Assembly (NCBI RefSeq): GCF_001425175.1
Contig: NZ_LMDV01000013.1
Coordinates: forward strand, 1 to 50,216
Origin: Nocardioides sp. Root1257
Lineage (GTDB): Bacteria > Actinomycetota > Actinomycetes > Propionibacteriales > Nocardioidaceae
Length of the DNA: 50,216 nucleotides
Direction of reading: 5' to 3'
A model generated the notes under the pieces. It worked only from the letters and a program-made list of their open reading frames with translations. It did not search any database and had not been told where the DNA came from. The position numbers and the translations under genes are program-made. Shown piece after piece: positions 8,401-16,700 of this stretch; the stretch's first letter is position 1; every line of letters begins with the position of its first letter.

Positions 8401-9997
8401 GATGGCCGGCGAGGAGCGGTGGGCGGCGATCGAGGACGTCGGCCGGCTCCGCGACGGGCTCGGCGTCCCGGTGCCGCCCGGCACGCCCGACGTCTTCGCC
8501 GAGCCGGTCGACGACCCGCTGGCCGACCTCGTGGCCCGCTTCGCCCGCACGCACGGCCCGTTCACCCTCGACGACGTCGCGGCCCGCCTCGGGCTCGGCA
8601 TCGCGGTCGTCCGCCTGACCCTGCAGCGACTGGCCGCCCAGGGCCGGGTGCTCGACGGTGAGTTCCGACCGTCCGGCTCTGGCACCGAGTGGTGCGACGC
8701 CGAGGTGCTCCGCAAGCTCCGCCGCCGCTCGCTGGCCCGGCTCCGTCAGGAGATCGAGCCGGTCGAGCCGGAGTCGCTCGGACGGTTCCTGGCCGCCTGG
8801 CAGCACATCGGCGGGCGGCTGCGCGGCGTCGACGGCGTGGTCAGCGTCATCGACCAGCTCGCCGGCTGCCCGGTCCCGGCCTCGGCGCTCGAGCCCCTGG
8901 TGCTCGGCGCCCGGGTGCGCGACTACGAGCCGTCCTACCTCGACGAGCTCACCGCCTCCGGCGAGGTCATCTGGGCCGGCCACAGCCCGCTGCCCGGTGC
9001 CGACGGCTGGGTGTCGCTCCACCTGGCCGACCAGGCACCGCTGACGCTGCCGGAGCACGCTCCCTTCGAGCACAGCGAGCTCCACCAGGCTGTCCTCGAC
9101 GCCCTGGCGCCCGGCGGCGCCTGGTTCTTCCGCCAGCTGTCCGACTCGATCCGCGCCACCAACGACGCAGCGCTCTCGGCCGCGCTGTGGGACCTCGTCT
9201 GGGCGGGCCGGATCAGCAACGACACGCTCACCCCGCTGCGCGCGCTCACCCGCGGCGGCACGCCCGCCCACCGCAGCCGTCGGCCACCGCCGCGCGCGAG
9301 CCGGCCGGTCCGCACCGGGCCGCCCGAGACCGCCGGTCGCTGGGCGCTGCTGCCCGAGATCGACACCGATCCGACGCGACGAGCACACGCGACCGCCGAG
9401 CGGCTCCTGGACCGGCACGGCGTCGTCATCCGCGGCGCGGTGGTCAGCGAGCGGGTGCCGGGCGGGTTCGCGGCCGTCTACAAGGTGCTGTCGGCGTTCG
9501 AGGACTCCGGCCGCTGCCGGCGGGGCTACTTCGTCGACGGGCTCGGTGCCGCCCAGTTCGGCACCGCGGGCGCGATCGACCGCCTGCGCACCTTCTCGGA
9601 GGTCCCGGCCGACGCCAAGCCGACCGCCATCGCCCTCGCCGCGACCGATCCCGCGAACCCCTACGGCGCCGCGCTGTCGTGGCCGGAGACGACCGGCCAC
9701 CGGCCGGGCCGCAAGGCCGGCGCCATCGTGGTGCTGGTCGACGGCGTGCTCACGCTCTACGTCGAGCGCGGTGGTCGCACGCTGCTCACCTGGAGCGAGG
9801 ACGCCGATCTGCTCACGCCCGCCGCGGCGTCGCTCGCGGAGGCGGTCCGCCGCGGGTCGCTGGGCCGGCTCACCGTCGAGAAGGCCGACGGCGAGCAGCT
9901 GCTCGGCTCCGGGTCGACCCCGCTGCGCGAGGCACTCCAGGCGGCCGGGTTCGTCGCCACCCCCAAGGGACTCCGGCTGAGGTCGGCCGGTGCCTGA
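5492..9997 (+). CDS. lhr: Lhr-like ATP-dependent helicase
   Basis: About 1501 residues from GTG 5492, which has AAGGA eight bases upstream and gives the family-typical VTDPLARFSE start; an in-frame GTG at 5474 is possible. The N-terminal helicase core shows Walker A (APTGSGKT, 44-51), a DEVH box (VIVDEVHAVAGTKRGAHLA), SAT motif (GLSATVRPL), LELGIDMG and motif VI (QRVGRAGHQ). The winged-helix, Lhr-specific beta-barrel and long C-terminal domains follow, so the length matches full-length Lhr (about 1500). Lhr proteins are 3'-5' translocases that unwind RNA:DNA hybrids and act in DNA repair. The end overlaps nei2 by eight bases; mycobacteria have the same lhr-nei pair, pointing to joint work on base damage. 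Confidence 0.93.
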   Translation: MTDPLARFSEATRTWFGAAFAEPTPAQVGAWDAIGAGRHALVVAPTGSGKTLSAFLWSLDRLLSTEEPPEKSKRCRVLYISPLKALGVDVERNLRAPLTGIRHTADRLGSPVPEVSVGVRSGDTPAADRRKLTTAPPDILITTPESLFLMLTSQARESLRGVETVIVDEVHAVAGTKRGAHLAVSLERLDALLDRPAQRIGLSATVRPLDEVARFLGGTAPVDIVAPPSEKEWDLRVVVPVEDMTAPADYDEDSDDPQRAQSIWPHVEERVVDLIEQHRSTIVFANSRRLAERLTARLNEIAADRAGVAVDTEGEAPAQVMAQSGQSYGAQAVVAKAHHGSVSKEQRALIEDDLKRGRLPCVVATSSLELGIDMGAVDLVIQIESPPSVASALQRVGRAGHQVGEISRGVLFPKHRGDLAQTAVAVDRMRTGSIESLRVPTNPLDVLAQQVVATTALEAWQVDELFDLVRRSAPFAQLPRSAYDATLDLLSGRYPSDEFAELRPRVVWDRVTGSITGRPGSQRLAVTSGGTIPDRGLFGVFLVGAGNEQSGPGRRVGELDEEMVYESRVGDVFALGATSWRIEDITHDRVLVTPAPGIPGRLPFWKGDALGRPAELGRAIGAFTRELGALPRDRAEERARADGLDEYAAANLVGYLHEQLEATNLLPSDQILVVERFRDELGDWRLVVHSPYGVPVHAPWALAINARLRERYGVDGQAVASDDGIVIRIPDTDADPPGGDVIVFEPDEIDAVVTQEVGGSALFASRFRECAARALLLPRRDPGRRSPLWQQRQRSAALLEVAVQYPSFPIVLEAVRECLQDVYDLPSLTALMRGIDRREVQVVDVATHQPSPFARTLLFGYVAQFMYEGDSPIAERRAAALALDQGLLAELLGRAELRELLDPEVLVEVEAELQRLAPDRRARDAEGVADLLRLLGPLTTAEVAERSVEGADTDDWLGSLAGSRRVVEVRMAGEERWAAIEDVGRLRDGLGVPVPPGTPDVFAEPVDDPLADLVARFARTHGPFTLDDVAARLGLGIAVVRLTLQRLAAQGRVLDGEFRPSGSGTEWCDAEVLRKLRRRSLARLRQEIEPVEPESLGRFLAAWQHIGGRLRGVDGVVSVIDQLAGCPVPASALEPLVLGARVRDYEPSYLDELTASGEVIWAGHSPLPGADGWVSLHLADQAPLTLPEHAPFEHSELHQAVLDALAPGGAWFFRQLSDSIRATNDAALSAALWDLVWAGRISNDTLTPLRALTRGGTPAHRSRRPPPRASRPVRTGPPETAGRWALLPEIDTDPTRRAHATAERLLDRHGVVIRGAVVSERVPGGFAAVYKVLSAFEDSGRCRRGYFVDGLGAAQFGTAGAIDRLRTFSEVPADAKPTAIALAATDPANPYGAALSWPETTGHRPGRKAGAIVVLVDGVLTLYVERGGRTLLTWSEDADLLTPAAASLAEAVRRGSLGRLTVEKADGEQLLGSGSTPLREALQAAGFVATPKGLRLRSAGA

Positions 9998-10790
9998 GGG
10001 CGACGCCGTCTGGCGCACGGCCCGGCGCCTCGAGCGCGGCATCTCGGGTCGACGGCTGACCCGCACGGACTTCCGGGTGCCCGCCATCGCCACCGTCGAC
10101 CTGTCGGGGGGCACCGTCGTGGAGACCGTGTCGCGCGGCAAGCACCTGCTCACCCGGATCGACGGCGACGGCGACGCGGGCAACTGGACCCTGCACACCC
10201 ACCTGAAGATGGAGGGGTCCTGGCGGACCTTCGCGCCGGGTGAGCGCTGGGGCCGGCCGGACTACCTGGTCCGGGTCGTGCTCGAGACCGCGGACAGCAC
10301 CGCGGTCGGCTTCCAGCTCGGCGTGGTCGAGCTGGTCGCGCGCGATCGCGAGCACGAGGTCGTCGGCCACCTCGGCCCCGACCTGCTCGGGTCGGACTGG
10401 GACGAGGAGGAGGCCGTGCGCCGCCTGGTCGCCGACCCGGCCCGGCCTCTCGGTGAGGCACTCCTCGACCAGCGCAACCTGGCCGGCATCGGCACGATCT
10501 ACCGCACCGAGCTCTGCTTCCTCACCGGCTACGACCCGCGGACGCCCGTCGGGCTGGTGACCGACCCGCTCCGGATGGTCCGGCTGGCGAGGTCGATGCT
10601 CGACCAGAACCGGCACCTGCCCCAGATCTGCACGACGGGCGACAAGCGTCGGGGGCGGAGCCTGTGGATCTACGGGCGGCTGCACGAGCGCTGCCGGCGG
10701 TGCGGCAGCCGGATCGAGCACGCCCAGCTCGGCGAGCCCGGACGCGAGCGCGCGGCGTACTGGTGCCCTCGCTGCCAGCCCCCTCGCTGA
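9990..10790 (+). CDS. nei2: Endonuclease VIII-type DNA glycosylase (Nei2)
   Basis: 266 residues from GTG 9990 in an eight-base overlap with lhr. After processing, Pro2 would be the Schiff-base nucleophile and Glu3 the acid (PEGDAVWRTARRL), and RGKHLL supplies the conserved lysine (Lys51). The helix-two-turn-helix part carries NLAGIGTIYRTE, and the C-terminus has a zinc finger with CRRCG and CPRC. This is the Fpg/Nei glycosylase/AP-lyase layout. Actinobacterial Nei2 removes oxidised pyrimidines and cuts the abasic site. The lhr-nei2 overlap implies one mRNA and co-production of helicase and glycosylase. Confidence 0.92.
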   Translation: MPEGDAVWRTARRLERGISGRRLTRTDFRVPAIATVDLSGGTVVETVSRGKHLLTRIDGDGDAGNWTLHTHLKMEGSWRTFAPGERWGRPDYLVRVVLETADSTAVGFQLGVVELVARDREHEVVGHLGPDLLGSDWDEEEAVRRLVADPARPLGEALLDQRNLAGIGTIYRTELCFLTGYDPRTPVGLVTDPLRMVRLARSMLDQNRHLPQICTTGDKRRGRSLWIYGRLHERCRRCGSRIEHAQLGEPGRERAAYWCPRCQPPR

Positions 10791-10812
10791 CGCGGGGTCG
10801 AGTGCGGGCGAC

Positions 10813-11154
10813 TCAGGCTGCGGAGTTGACGACCTGGCGTCCGGCGGGCGCGGCGACCGGGATGCGGGTCAGCTCGGCGGCCGCCTCCTCGATCGCGACC
10901 AGGTCGGAGACCTCACGCAGCACGTCGGAGAGCGGCATGTCGAGGGCCGCGCAGAGCGAGGCGAGCAGCTCGGAGGACGCCTCCTTCTGGCCGCGCTCGA
11001 TCTCGGAGATGTAGCCGAGGCTCACCCGGGCGTCCGCGGAGACCTCACGCAGGGTCAGTCCGCGCTGCATGCGGGCGTCGCGCAGCACGTCGCCGAGCAT
11101 CCGACGAAACAGCACCATGCGCGCCTCCTTCTCCGACAGAACATCGGCAGACAT
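10813..11154 (-). CDS. clgR: XRE-family regulator, ClgR-like
   Basis: 113 residues from ATG 11154 (MSADVLSEKEARMVLF). The core is an XRE helix-turn-helix: LGDVLRDARMQRGLTLREVS, then ADARVSLGYISEIERGQKEAS (its ends ADARVSLGY and EIERGQKE), then LLASLCAALDMPLSDVL. The GYISEIERGxKEASSELL block is characteristic of ClgR, the actinobacterial activator of clp protease genes and of stress-response genes. A C-terminal tail ends in VVNSAA, resembling the alanine-rich degron by which ClgR is itself degraded by ClpP; that is inference from the family. It lies 23 bases behind cinA, as an operon, and is convergent with nei2. Confidence 0.88.
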   Translation of the reverse strand: MSADVLSEKEARMVLFRRMLGDVLRDARMQRGLTLREVSADARVSLGYISEIERGQKEASSELLASLCAALDMPLSDVLREVSDLVAIEEAAAELTRIPVAAPAGRQVVNSAA

Positions 11155-11177
11155 CACGTCGACCTGTGGGCCCAACG

Positions 11178-11666
11178 CTACCCGAGAGGTGTTTCTTCCC
11201 GCCGGAGGACCTGCTCAAAGGCCGAGAGCGCCTCCCGGCAGGTCCGGTCCTGGATCTGCCCGCGCTTGCCGCGCAGCTCCAGCGCGACCGCCGCGACCAG
11301 GTCGGGACCCGCGATCCCGACGAAGACCGTGCCGGCCGGCTTGCCCTCCTGCTCGGCCGGACCGGCCACCCCCGTCGTCGCCACGCCGTACGTCGCCCCG
11401 GTCAGCGCGCGCACTCCGGTGGCCATCGCCTGGGCGCACTCGGACGAGACGACCCCGTGCTCCTCGATGATCCGGTCCGGTACGCCGAGCAGCGACGCCT
11501 TCAGCTCGGTCGCGTAGGTGACGACCCCACCGACGTAGACGTCCGAGGCGCCGGGGATGCCGGTCAGCAGCGCGGCCAGCCGGCCGCCGGTGAGCGACTC
11601 GGCGGTCGCGACCGTCTCCCCCGCGGCGCGGAGCAGCCGCTGCACACTCTCGGCCGGGTCGCTCAC
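11178..11666 (-). CDS. pncC: CinA C-terminal domain protein, nicotinamide-nucleotide amidase
   Basis: About 162 residues from GTG 11666, preferred to the ATG at 11705 because the latter lies inside a palindromic element and lacks a promoter, while a TAnnnT box sits seven bases before the GTG. The whole protein is the CinA_C domain: TVATAESLTGGRLAALLTGIPG (ends AESLTGGRLAA), YVGGVVTYATELKASLLGV, VVSSECAQAMATG, YGVATTGVAGP and KPAGTVFVGIAG. Members deamidate NMN to nicotinate mononucleotide in pyridine-nucleotide recycling. The N-terminal molybdopterin-like domain of full CinA is absent, as in the stand-alone PncC type. It is the first gene of a cinA-clgR unit. Confidence 0.9.
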   Translation of the reverse strand: MSDPAESVQRLLRAAGETVATAESLTGGRLAALLTGIPGASDVYVGGVVTYATELKASLLGVPDRIIEEHGVVSSECAQAMATGVRALTGATYGVATTGVAGPAEQEGKPAGTVFVGIAGPDLVAAVALELRGKRGQIQDRTCREALSAFEQVLRREETPLG

Positions 11667-11673
11667 GCGGACA

Positions 11674-11679
11674 AGGCTA
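11674..11679 (-). promoter_or_regulatory. Predicted -10 box for a leaderless pncC transcript
   Basis: The minus strand reads TAGCCT seven bases before the GTG at 11666, with no Shine-Dalgarno in between. Its TA overlaps the dinucleotide that borders the palindromic element at 11680. Confidence 0.45.
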
Positions 11680-11900
11680 GGGTGCGGCTCCTGATCCGGC
11701 GCCATCGCGAGCGGGGTTTCGCGCCGTATCTGGCAAGGCGGAGGTGCGAAGGCGGGACGGAGTCCCGTCGAGTCGCCGCTTTGCCGGGGTCCCCGCGGAA
11801 ACGCGAGCGCAGCGAGTGCTTTCCGTGGGGTGGCGACTTCGCCGCCAGATCGGATGCGAAAGACCGCGTAGCGGGCGCTTCCGGATCAGGAGCCGTGCCC
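11680..11900. mobile_element. MITE-like palindromic element with 20-bp inverted ends flanked by TA
   Basis: The left end (11680-11699) and the right end (11881-11900) are inverted copies that differ at two of 20 positions; both contain CGGCTCCTGATCCGG. Each end is bordered by TA (11678-11679 and 11901-11902), as expected for a TA target duplication of the IS630/Tc1-mariner kind. The interior is non-coding and itself folded: a 10-of-11 stem around 11793-11833 (CCCCGCGGAAA with TTTCCGTGGGG), a perfect GGGAC/GTCCC hairpin near 11756, and sub-terminal matches such as TTTCGC and ATCTGGC in both halves. It sits between the divergent starts of pncC and the GH15 gene. A REP-type or regulatory palindrome is the alternative reading. 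Confidence 0.55.
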
Positions 11901-11906
11901 TAGTGT
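11901..11906 (+). promoter_or_regulatory. Predicted -10 box for a leaderless GH15 transcript
   Basis: TAGTGT ends six bases before the ATG at 11913 and there is no ribosome binding site. Its first two bases are the TA that borders the palindromic element on the right. Confidence 0.45.
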
Positions 11907-11912
11907 CCGAGC

Positions 11913-13706
11913 ATGGCGCTCCCCATCGAGGACTACGCACTGGTCGGCGACCGGCGCAGCGGCGCGCTGATCGGCCGCGACGGCTCGGTCGACTGGCTGT
12001 GCCTGCCGCGCTTCGACTCCCCCGCCTGCTTCGCCGCCCTGCTCGGCACCGACGACCACGGGCGCTGGCAGCTCTGCCCGGTCGACGACCACGACGTACG
12101 GCGGCGCTACCTCGACGGCTCCGCGGTGCTGGAGACGACCTTCACGACCGCGACCGGCGAGGTCACGCTCACCGACGCGATGCCGCAGGGCGACGGCCGG
12201 GCCGACCTGGTCCGGCGGGTGACCGGCGTGCGCGGCAGCGTGCGGATGCGGCACGAGTGGCGGGTCCGCCTCGACTACGGCGCGATCGTGCCGTGGGTGC
12301 GACGCCAGACCGTGCACGGCGAGGCCGTGATCACGGCCATCGGCGGTCCGGACCGCCTGGTGCTGCGCGGCCCTCGGCTGCCGCGCGCCGACGACCACCG
12401 CCACCTCGACGAGTTCGACGTCACCGAGGGTGACGTCCTGACCTTCTCGACGACCTGGCTGCCGTCGTACGCACCGCTCGACGGGATCGGCGCCCCCGAC
12501 GACCAGATCGAGACGTCCGTCCGCGAGAGCAGCAGCTGGTCGGCGCACTGCCGGGCGGACGTGCCGCGGGTCGACGTCGTGCGTCGCTCGCTGCTCACGC
12601 TCCGGCTGCTCACGGACGAGGACTCGGGCGGCATCGTCGCCGCGCCCACCACGTCGCTGCCGGAGGACCCGGGCGGCGAGCGCAACTGGGACTACCGCTA
12701 CTGCTGGCTGCGCGACGCCGCCCTGACGATCGGGGCCCTGATCCGGGCCGGGCACGTCGACGAGGCCCAGCTGTGGCGGGCCTGGCTGCTGCGCGCCGTC
12801 GCGGGCGACCCCGACGACCTCCAGATCATGTACGCCGTGGACGGGCGACGCCGGCTCACCGAGGAGACGCTGCCGCACCTGCCCGGCTATGCCGGGTCGA
12901 CCCCGGTGCGGATCGGCAACGGTGCGGCCCTCCAGCGCCAGCTCGACGTGCTCGGCGAGGTGATGGTCGCGCTCGAGCAGACCCGTCAGGCGACCGGGCA
13001 CGCCGACCCCGCGTCCTGGGCGGTGCAGCGGGCGCTGGTCAGCCACCTCGCGACGACCTGGCAGCGCAAGGACCACGGCCTGTGGGAGATCCGCGGCCCG
13101 CAGCAGCGCTTCACGCACTCGCAGGCGATGGTGTGGGCGGCGTTCGACCGCGCCGTCCGTGCCGTCGAGGAGTTCGACGTCGACGGGCCGGTCGACGAGT
13201 GGCGCCGGCTGCGCGACCGGGTCCGCGAGGAGGTCCTCGAGCACGGGTACGACGAGGGGCGCGGCTCCTTCGTGCAGTTCTACGGCAGCACCGAGGTCGA
13301 CGCGGCGCTGCTGGTGCTCCCCCAGATCGGGATCGTCGCGGGCGACGACCCGCGGATGCTCGGCACCATCGAGGCGGTCGAACGCGACCTGCTCCGCGAC
13401 GGCCTGCTGCTGCGCTACCGCACCCAGACCGGTGTCGACGGGCTCGCCGGCGACGAGCACCCGTTCCTGGCCTGCTCGTTCTGGCTCGTCTCGGCGTACG
13501 CCGGCGCCGGGCGCCTCGACGACGCCACCGCCCTCTTCGACCGGCTCTGCGACCTGACCAACGACGTCGGCCTGCTCTCGGAGGAGTACGACCCCGCCCG
13601 GGGACGGATGGTCGGCAACTTCCCCCAGGCGTTCAGCCACCTCGCGCTGGTGCACGCGGCCTTCGACCTCGCCGAGGCCCGAGACAGCGCCCCAGACGCA
13701 CACTGA
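11913..13706 (+). CDS. Glycoside hydrolase family 15 (trehalase/glucoamylase type)
   Basis: 597 residues from ATG 11913. The N-terminal beta-sandwich begins PIEDYALVGDRRSGALIGRDG and SVDWLCLPRFDSPACFAAL (family hallmark), and the (alpha/alpha)6 barrel follows with RNWDYRYCWLRDAALTIGAL, GLWEIRGPQQRFTHSQAM (one predicted catalytic Glu) and LLSEEYDP (the second). Mycobacterial members of this family split trehalose; others release glucose from starch or dextrins. There is no signal peptide, so trehalose or another cytoplasmic alpha-glucoside is the more likely substrate. The last codons lie inside a long hairpin terminator shared with the convergent nuclease gene. Confidence 0.9.
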   Translation: MALPIEDYALVGDRRSGALIGRDGSVDWLCLPRFDSPACFAALLGTDDHGRWQLCPVDDHDVRRRYLDGSAVLETTFTTATGEVTLTDAMPQGDGRADLVRRVTGVRGSVRMRHEWRVRLDYGAIVPWVRRQTVHGEAVITAIGGPDRLVLRGPRLPRADDHRHLDEFDVTEGDVLTFSTTWLPSYAPLDGIGAPDDQIETSVRESSSWSAHCRADVPRVDVVRRSLLTLRLLTDEDSGGIVAAPTTSLPEDPGGERNWDYRYCWLRDAALTIGALIRAGHVDEAQLWRAWLLRAVAGDPDDLQIMYAVDGRRRLTEETLPHLPGYAGSTPVRIGNGAALQRQLDVLGEVMVALEQTRQATGHADPASWAVQRALVSHLATTWQRKDHGLWEIRGPQQRFTHSQAMVWAAFDRAVRAVEEFDVDGPVDEWRRLRDRVREEVLEHGYDEGRGSFVQFYGSTEVDAALLVLPQIGIVAGDDPRMLGTIEAVERDLLRDGLLLRYRTQTGVDGLAGDEHPFLACSFWLVSAYAGAGRLDDATALFDRLCDLTNDVGLLSEEYDPARGRMVGNFPQAFSHLALVHAAFDLAEARDSAPDAH

Positions 13707-13741
13707 CCCGCTCGCGTGGCGCGAGCGGGTCAGTGTGCGTC
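13695..13741. terminator. Bidirectional hairpin terminator, perfect 22-bp stem
   Basis: Arms 13695-13716 and 13720-13741 are perfectly complementary around a three-base loop (TGG). The hairpin includes the TGA of the GH15 gene at 13704-13706 and ends eight bases before the stop of the convergent nuclease gene. There is no T-run on either side, which fits the tail-less hairpins common in Actinobacteria. Confidence 0.8.
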
Positions 13742-13749
13742 GTGCGCTG

Positions 13750-16700
13750 CTACCGCTTGACGACGACCCGGACGGTGTCCGCGCTCGGCTTGAGGACGTC
13801 ACTCCCCAGGTAGCTGACGCGGATCGTCTTGCTGCCGGTGCTGGTGAACTTCCCCAGCGTCAACGTCGCCTTGCCGCCCCGCAGGGTCAGGGTCTTGGTG
13901 CCCTGGCCCGGGACCGTGACCCGCACCTTGCCGGTCGCGGCGACGCCGGGCTGGCCGTCGACCTCGATCTTCAACGTGACCCGGGTCTTCCTCAGCTTCG
14001 CCTTGGCGGGCCTGGCGGTCGCCTTCGTCCCCGACGCCGCCTTGGCCACGACGACCTTGAAGGTGTCGGAGCCCGACGTGAAGTCGTCGTCCCCGGAGTA
14101 GGCCGCCGTGAGCGTGTGCGACCCCGGCTTCAGGGAGCGGGCCGGCAGGACCACCTTCGTGATCCCGGATGCCGGTACCGCCGTCGCCACGCCGATCTTC
14201 TTGGCGCCGTCGAACAGCTGCACGGTTCCGGTGGCACCCGCGGGCCCCACGGTCACCGTGACGGTGCCCGCCTTGCCGTAGGTCACCGACACGTTGCCAG
14301 CGCTGACCGTCGACGCCGTCGGCTCCGTCGGCGGCGCTCCCACGAGGGTCACCGGCACCCGCGTCTGCGTACCGGTGTCGGTCCCGACCAGAGTGAGAGC
14401 CGTGGCTCCCCCGACGACGTCGGCCGGCACGACGACGTCGACGGCTGCCTTGCCGTACTCGTCGAAGACGTCGGTCCCGACCGTGTTGTCGAGGGGCGCC
14501 GTTCCGAGGACCTGGCTGCCCAGCTTGACCTGGACCGCTGTGTCCTTGGTGTCCGCGGCGGTCGACATGCTCCACGAGGACACGTCGAACACGATGTGGT
14601 CGCCCGGCCCGTAGGAAGCCGGAGCGGCAGCCGGGAACTTCACACCCACCGAGCGCTGGCTGAAGTCCACCGCCAGCGGCGTGGTGCCGGCGAACTCATC
14701 CATGTAGTCGACCATCGCCTGCAGGTCGACCTTGCCGGTGTCCCGTTTGGCCGTGCCGTTGTTGAAGGCGCGGAAGTTGTCGCCGCCGGAGGCCAGGAAC
14801 GAGTTCACCGTCACGGAGTACGTCGCTGCCGGGTCGATGGCGACCCCGTTCAGCCACATCCCGGTGACTCGGGAGCCCTCCGCCTTCGAGGGGTCGTAGG
14901 TGTAGGTGAACCCCTTCGAGATGCCGAGCCGCAGGAACGGACGGGACGGGATGTTGTTGCTGGCGTCGCGCTGCCACTGCTGCTCGAGCGCCAGCTTGAT
15001 GTTCGCGCCGGTCAGGCTCATGTTCACCAGCGTGTTGGCGAAGGGCTGGACCACCGCGGCCTGCTTGTAGGTCAGGTCCCGTGGGAATGTCCCGGCGCCG
15101 GTCCCGGTCATGTCCGCGCGCAGACCGCCCGGGTTCATGAACGCGATCTGAGCGCTCCCGGACGTCGGCGTCTCCGTCGCCCAGCGCTGGACCTCGGCGA
15201 CCAGGTTCCCGAGCGACGACTCGCCGCCGCGATTCTCCGTGGTGCCGTTGGCGAGCTTGGCCCGGTTGAAGCCACCGCCGATCTTGCCGAGCACCGCAGC
15301 GCCGAGGACGTCGGCCTGGGCCTTGGCGTCAGCGACGGTCTGGGCGACCTCGGCGTTCGGCGCGTACCCCGTACCCGCCAGCCCGATCACGTCCTGCGAC
15401 GTCGCCACCAGGTCACCGCTGGTGTTGTCGAAGCTGAAGACCAGCTTGTTGAGGAAGGTGCCGTACTGACCGGCCGAGACGACCGGACGCTTGGTCACTG
15501 CCCGCCCGGACCAACCCGCGACCGGGAAGGAGCAGTTGTAGGCCAGGTGGGTGTGCCCCGACACGATGGCGTCCACGGAGTCGTTGACACCGGTGACGAT
15601 GTGACCCCACGTCGTCGAGGGATCGGTCATCGTCGAGCAGTCGGTGCTGGGAGCACCCTCGTGGACGAGCAGGATGACGAGGTCGGCACCTGCGGCCTTG
15701 AGGTTGGCCGCCTCCGCGTTGGTCGCGTCGACGATGTCCGTCACGGTGACGCCCTGGATGCCGGACGGCGAAACCAGGGACGGAAGGTCCTCGGTCACCG
15801 CGCCGACGTAACCGACCTTGATGTCGCCGGCGTCGGTGTCGAACGTCTGCATCCACGAGGGAGCGAGGTCGTCACGACCAGCCGGCTCCACGACGTTCGC
15901 GGCGATGTACTTCCAGTCCGCCCGGTCCTGCACGCGTCCGACGAGGTCTTCGTAGCCCTGGTCGAACTCGTGGTTGCCTGCCGCGGACACGTCCAGCCCG
16001 GCCTCGTTGAGTGCATCGATGGTGGGCTCGTCGTCCTGGATGAACGACTCGAAGGTGGACGCGCCGATCAGGTCACCGGCAGCGACGAAGCCGGTGTCCG
16101 GGTTGTCGGCCCGCATCTCGTCGACGGCACCGGCGAGCACGGCTGCACCCGCTGCGTTGGCACCATCGGCGAGGAGCCGACCATGGAAGTCGTTCGTGCC
16201 GAGGATCTGCACCTCGGAGTGATCGGTGGTGAACGCGGGCAGGTCGATGCCGACGATCTCCGGGTTGTGGTCGGAGGCTGCGAAGGGGTTCGCAGCGTTG
16301 AACAGCTGGGTGACGTTGTAGTTGTAGCGGCTGTACTGGTAGCCGACCGACTCCGCGGCGTTGATGTCCCAGATGTCCGCCCCGGTCACCATCGCGTACG
16401 CAGCCGCGTTGCCGAGAACGTGGTCGAGCGAGCCGGAGAGCCCACCGAAGGAGTAGCTCTCCTCACCGGCGTCGTCGGACTCGATCGCAGTGAAGCCCGC
16501 GTCGTGGAGGACCTGCATCGGGTCCTCCTTCGAGTACGAGTTGAAGTCGCCGGTGAGGAACACCGCCGAGATCCCCCGCTTCTGCGCGAACTCCTGGGCG
16601 AACGCGGCCAACCGAGTGGCCTGACGCGTCCGATCCCCGTTGAACGCACCGGTGTCCGGGCTGTTGGCGTTGTCGCCCGTGGCCGCCGGGTTGCTGTCTC

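Noticed and set aside
11667..11705. ATG at 11705 as the pncC start
   Set aside because: It would put the inverted end of the palindromic element in the coding part; GTG 11666 follows a TAnnnT box and fits the domain start.
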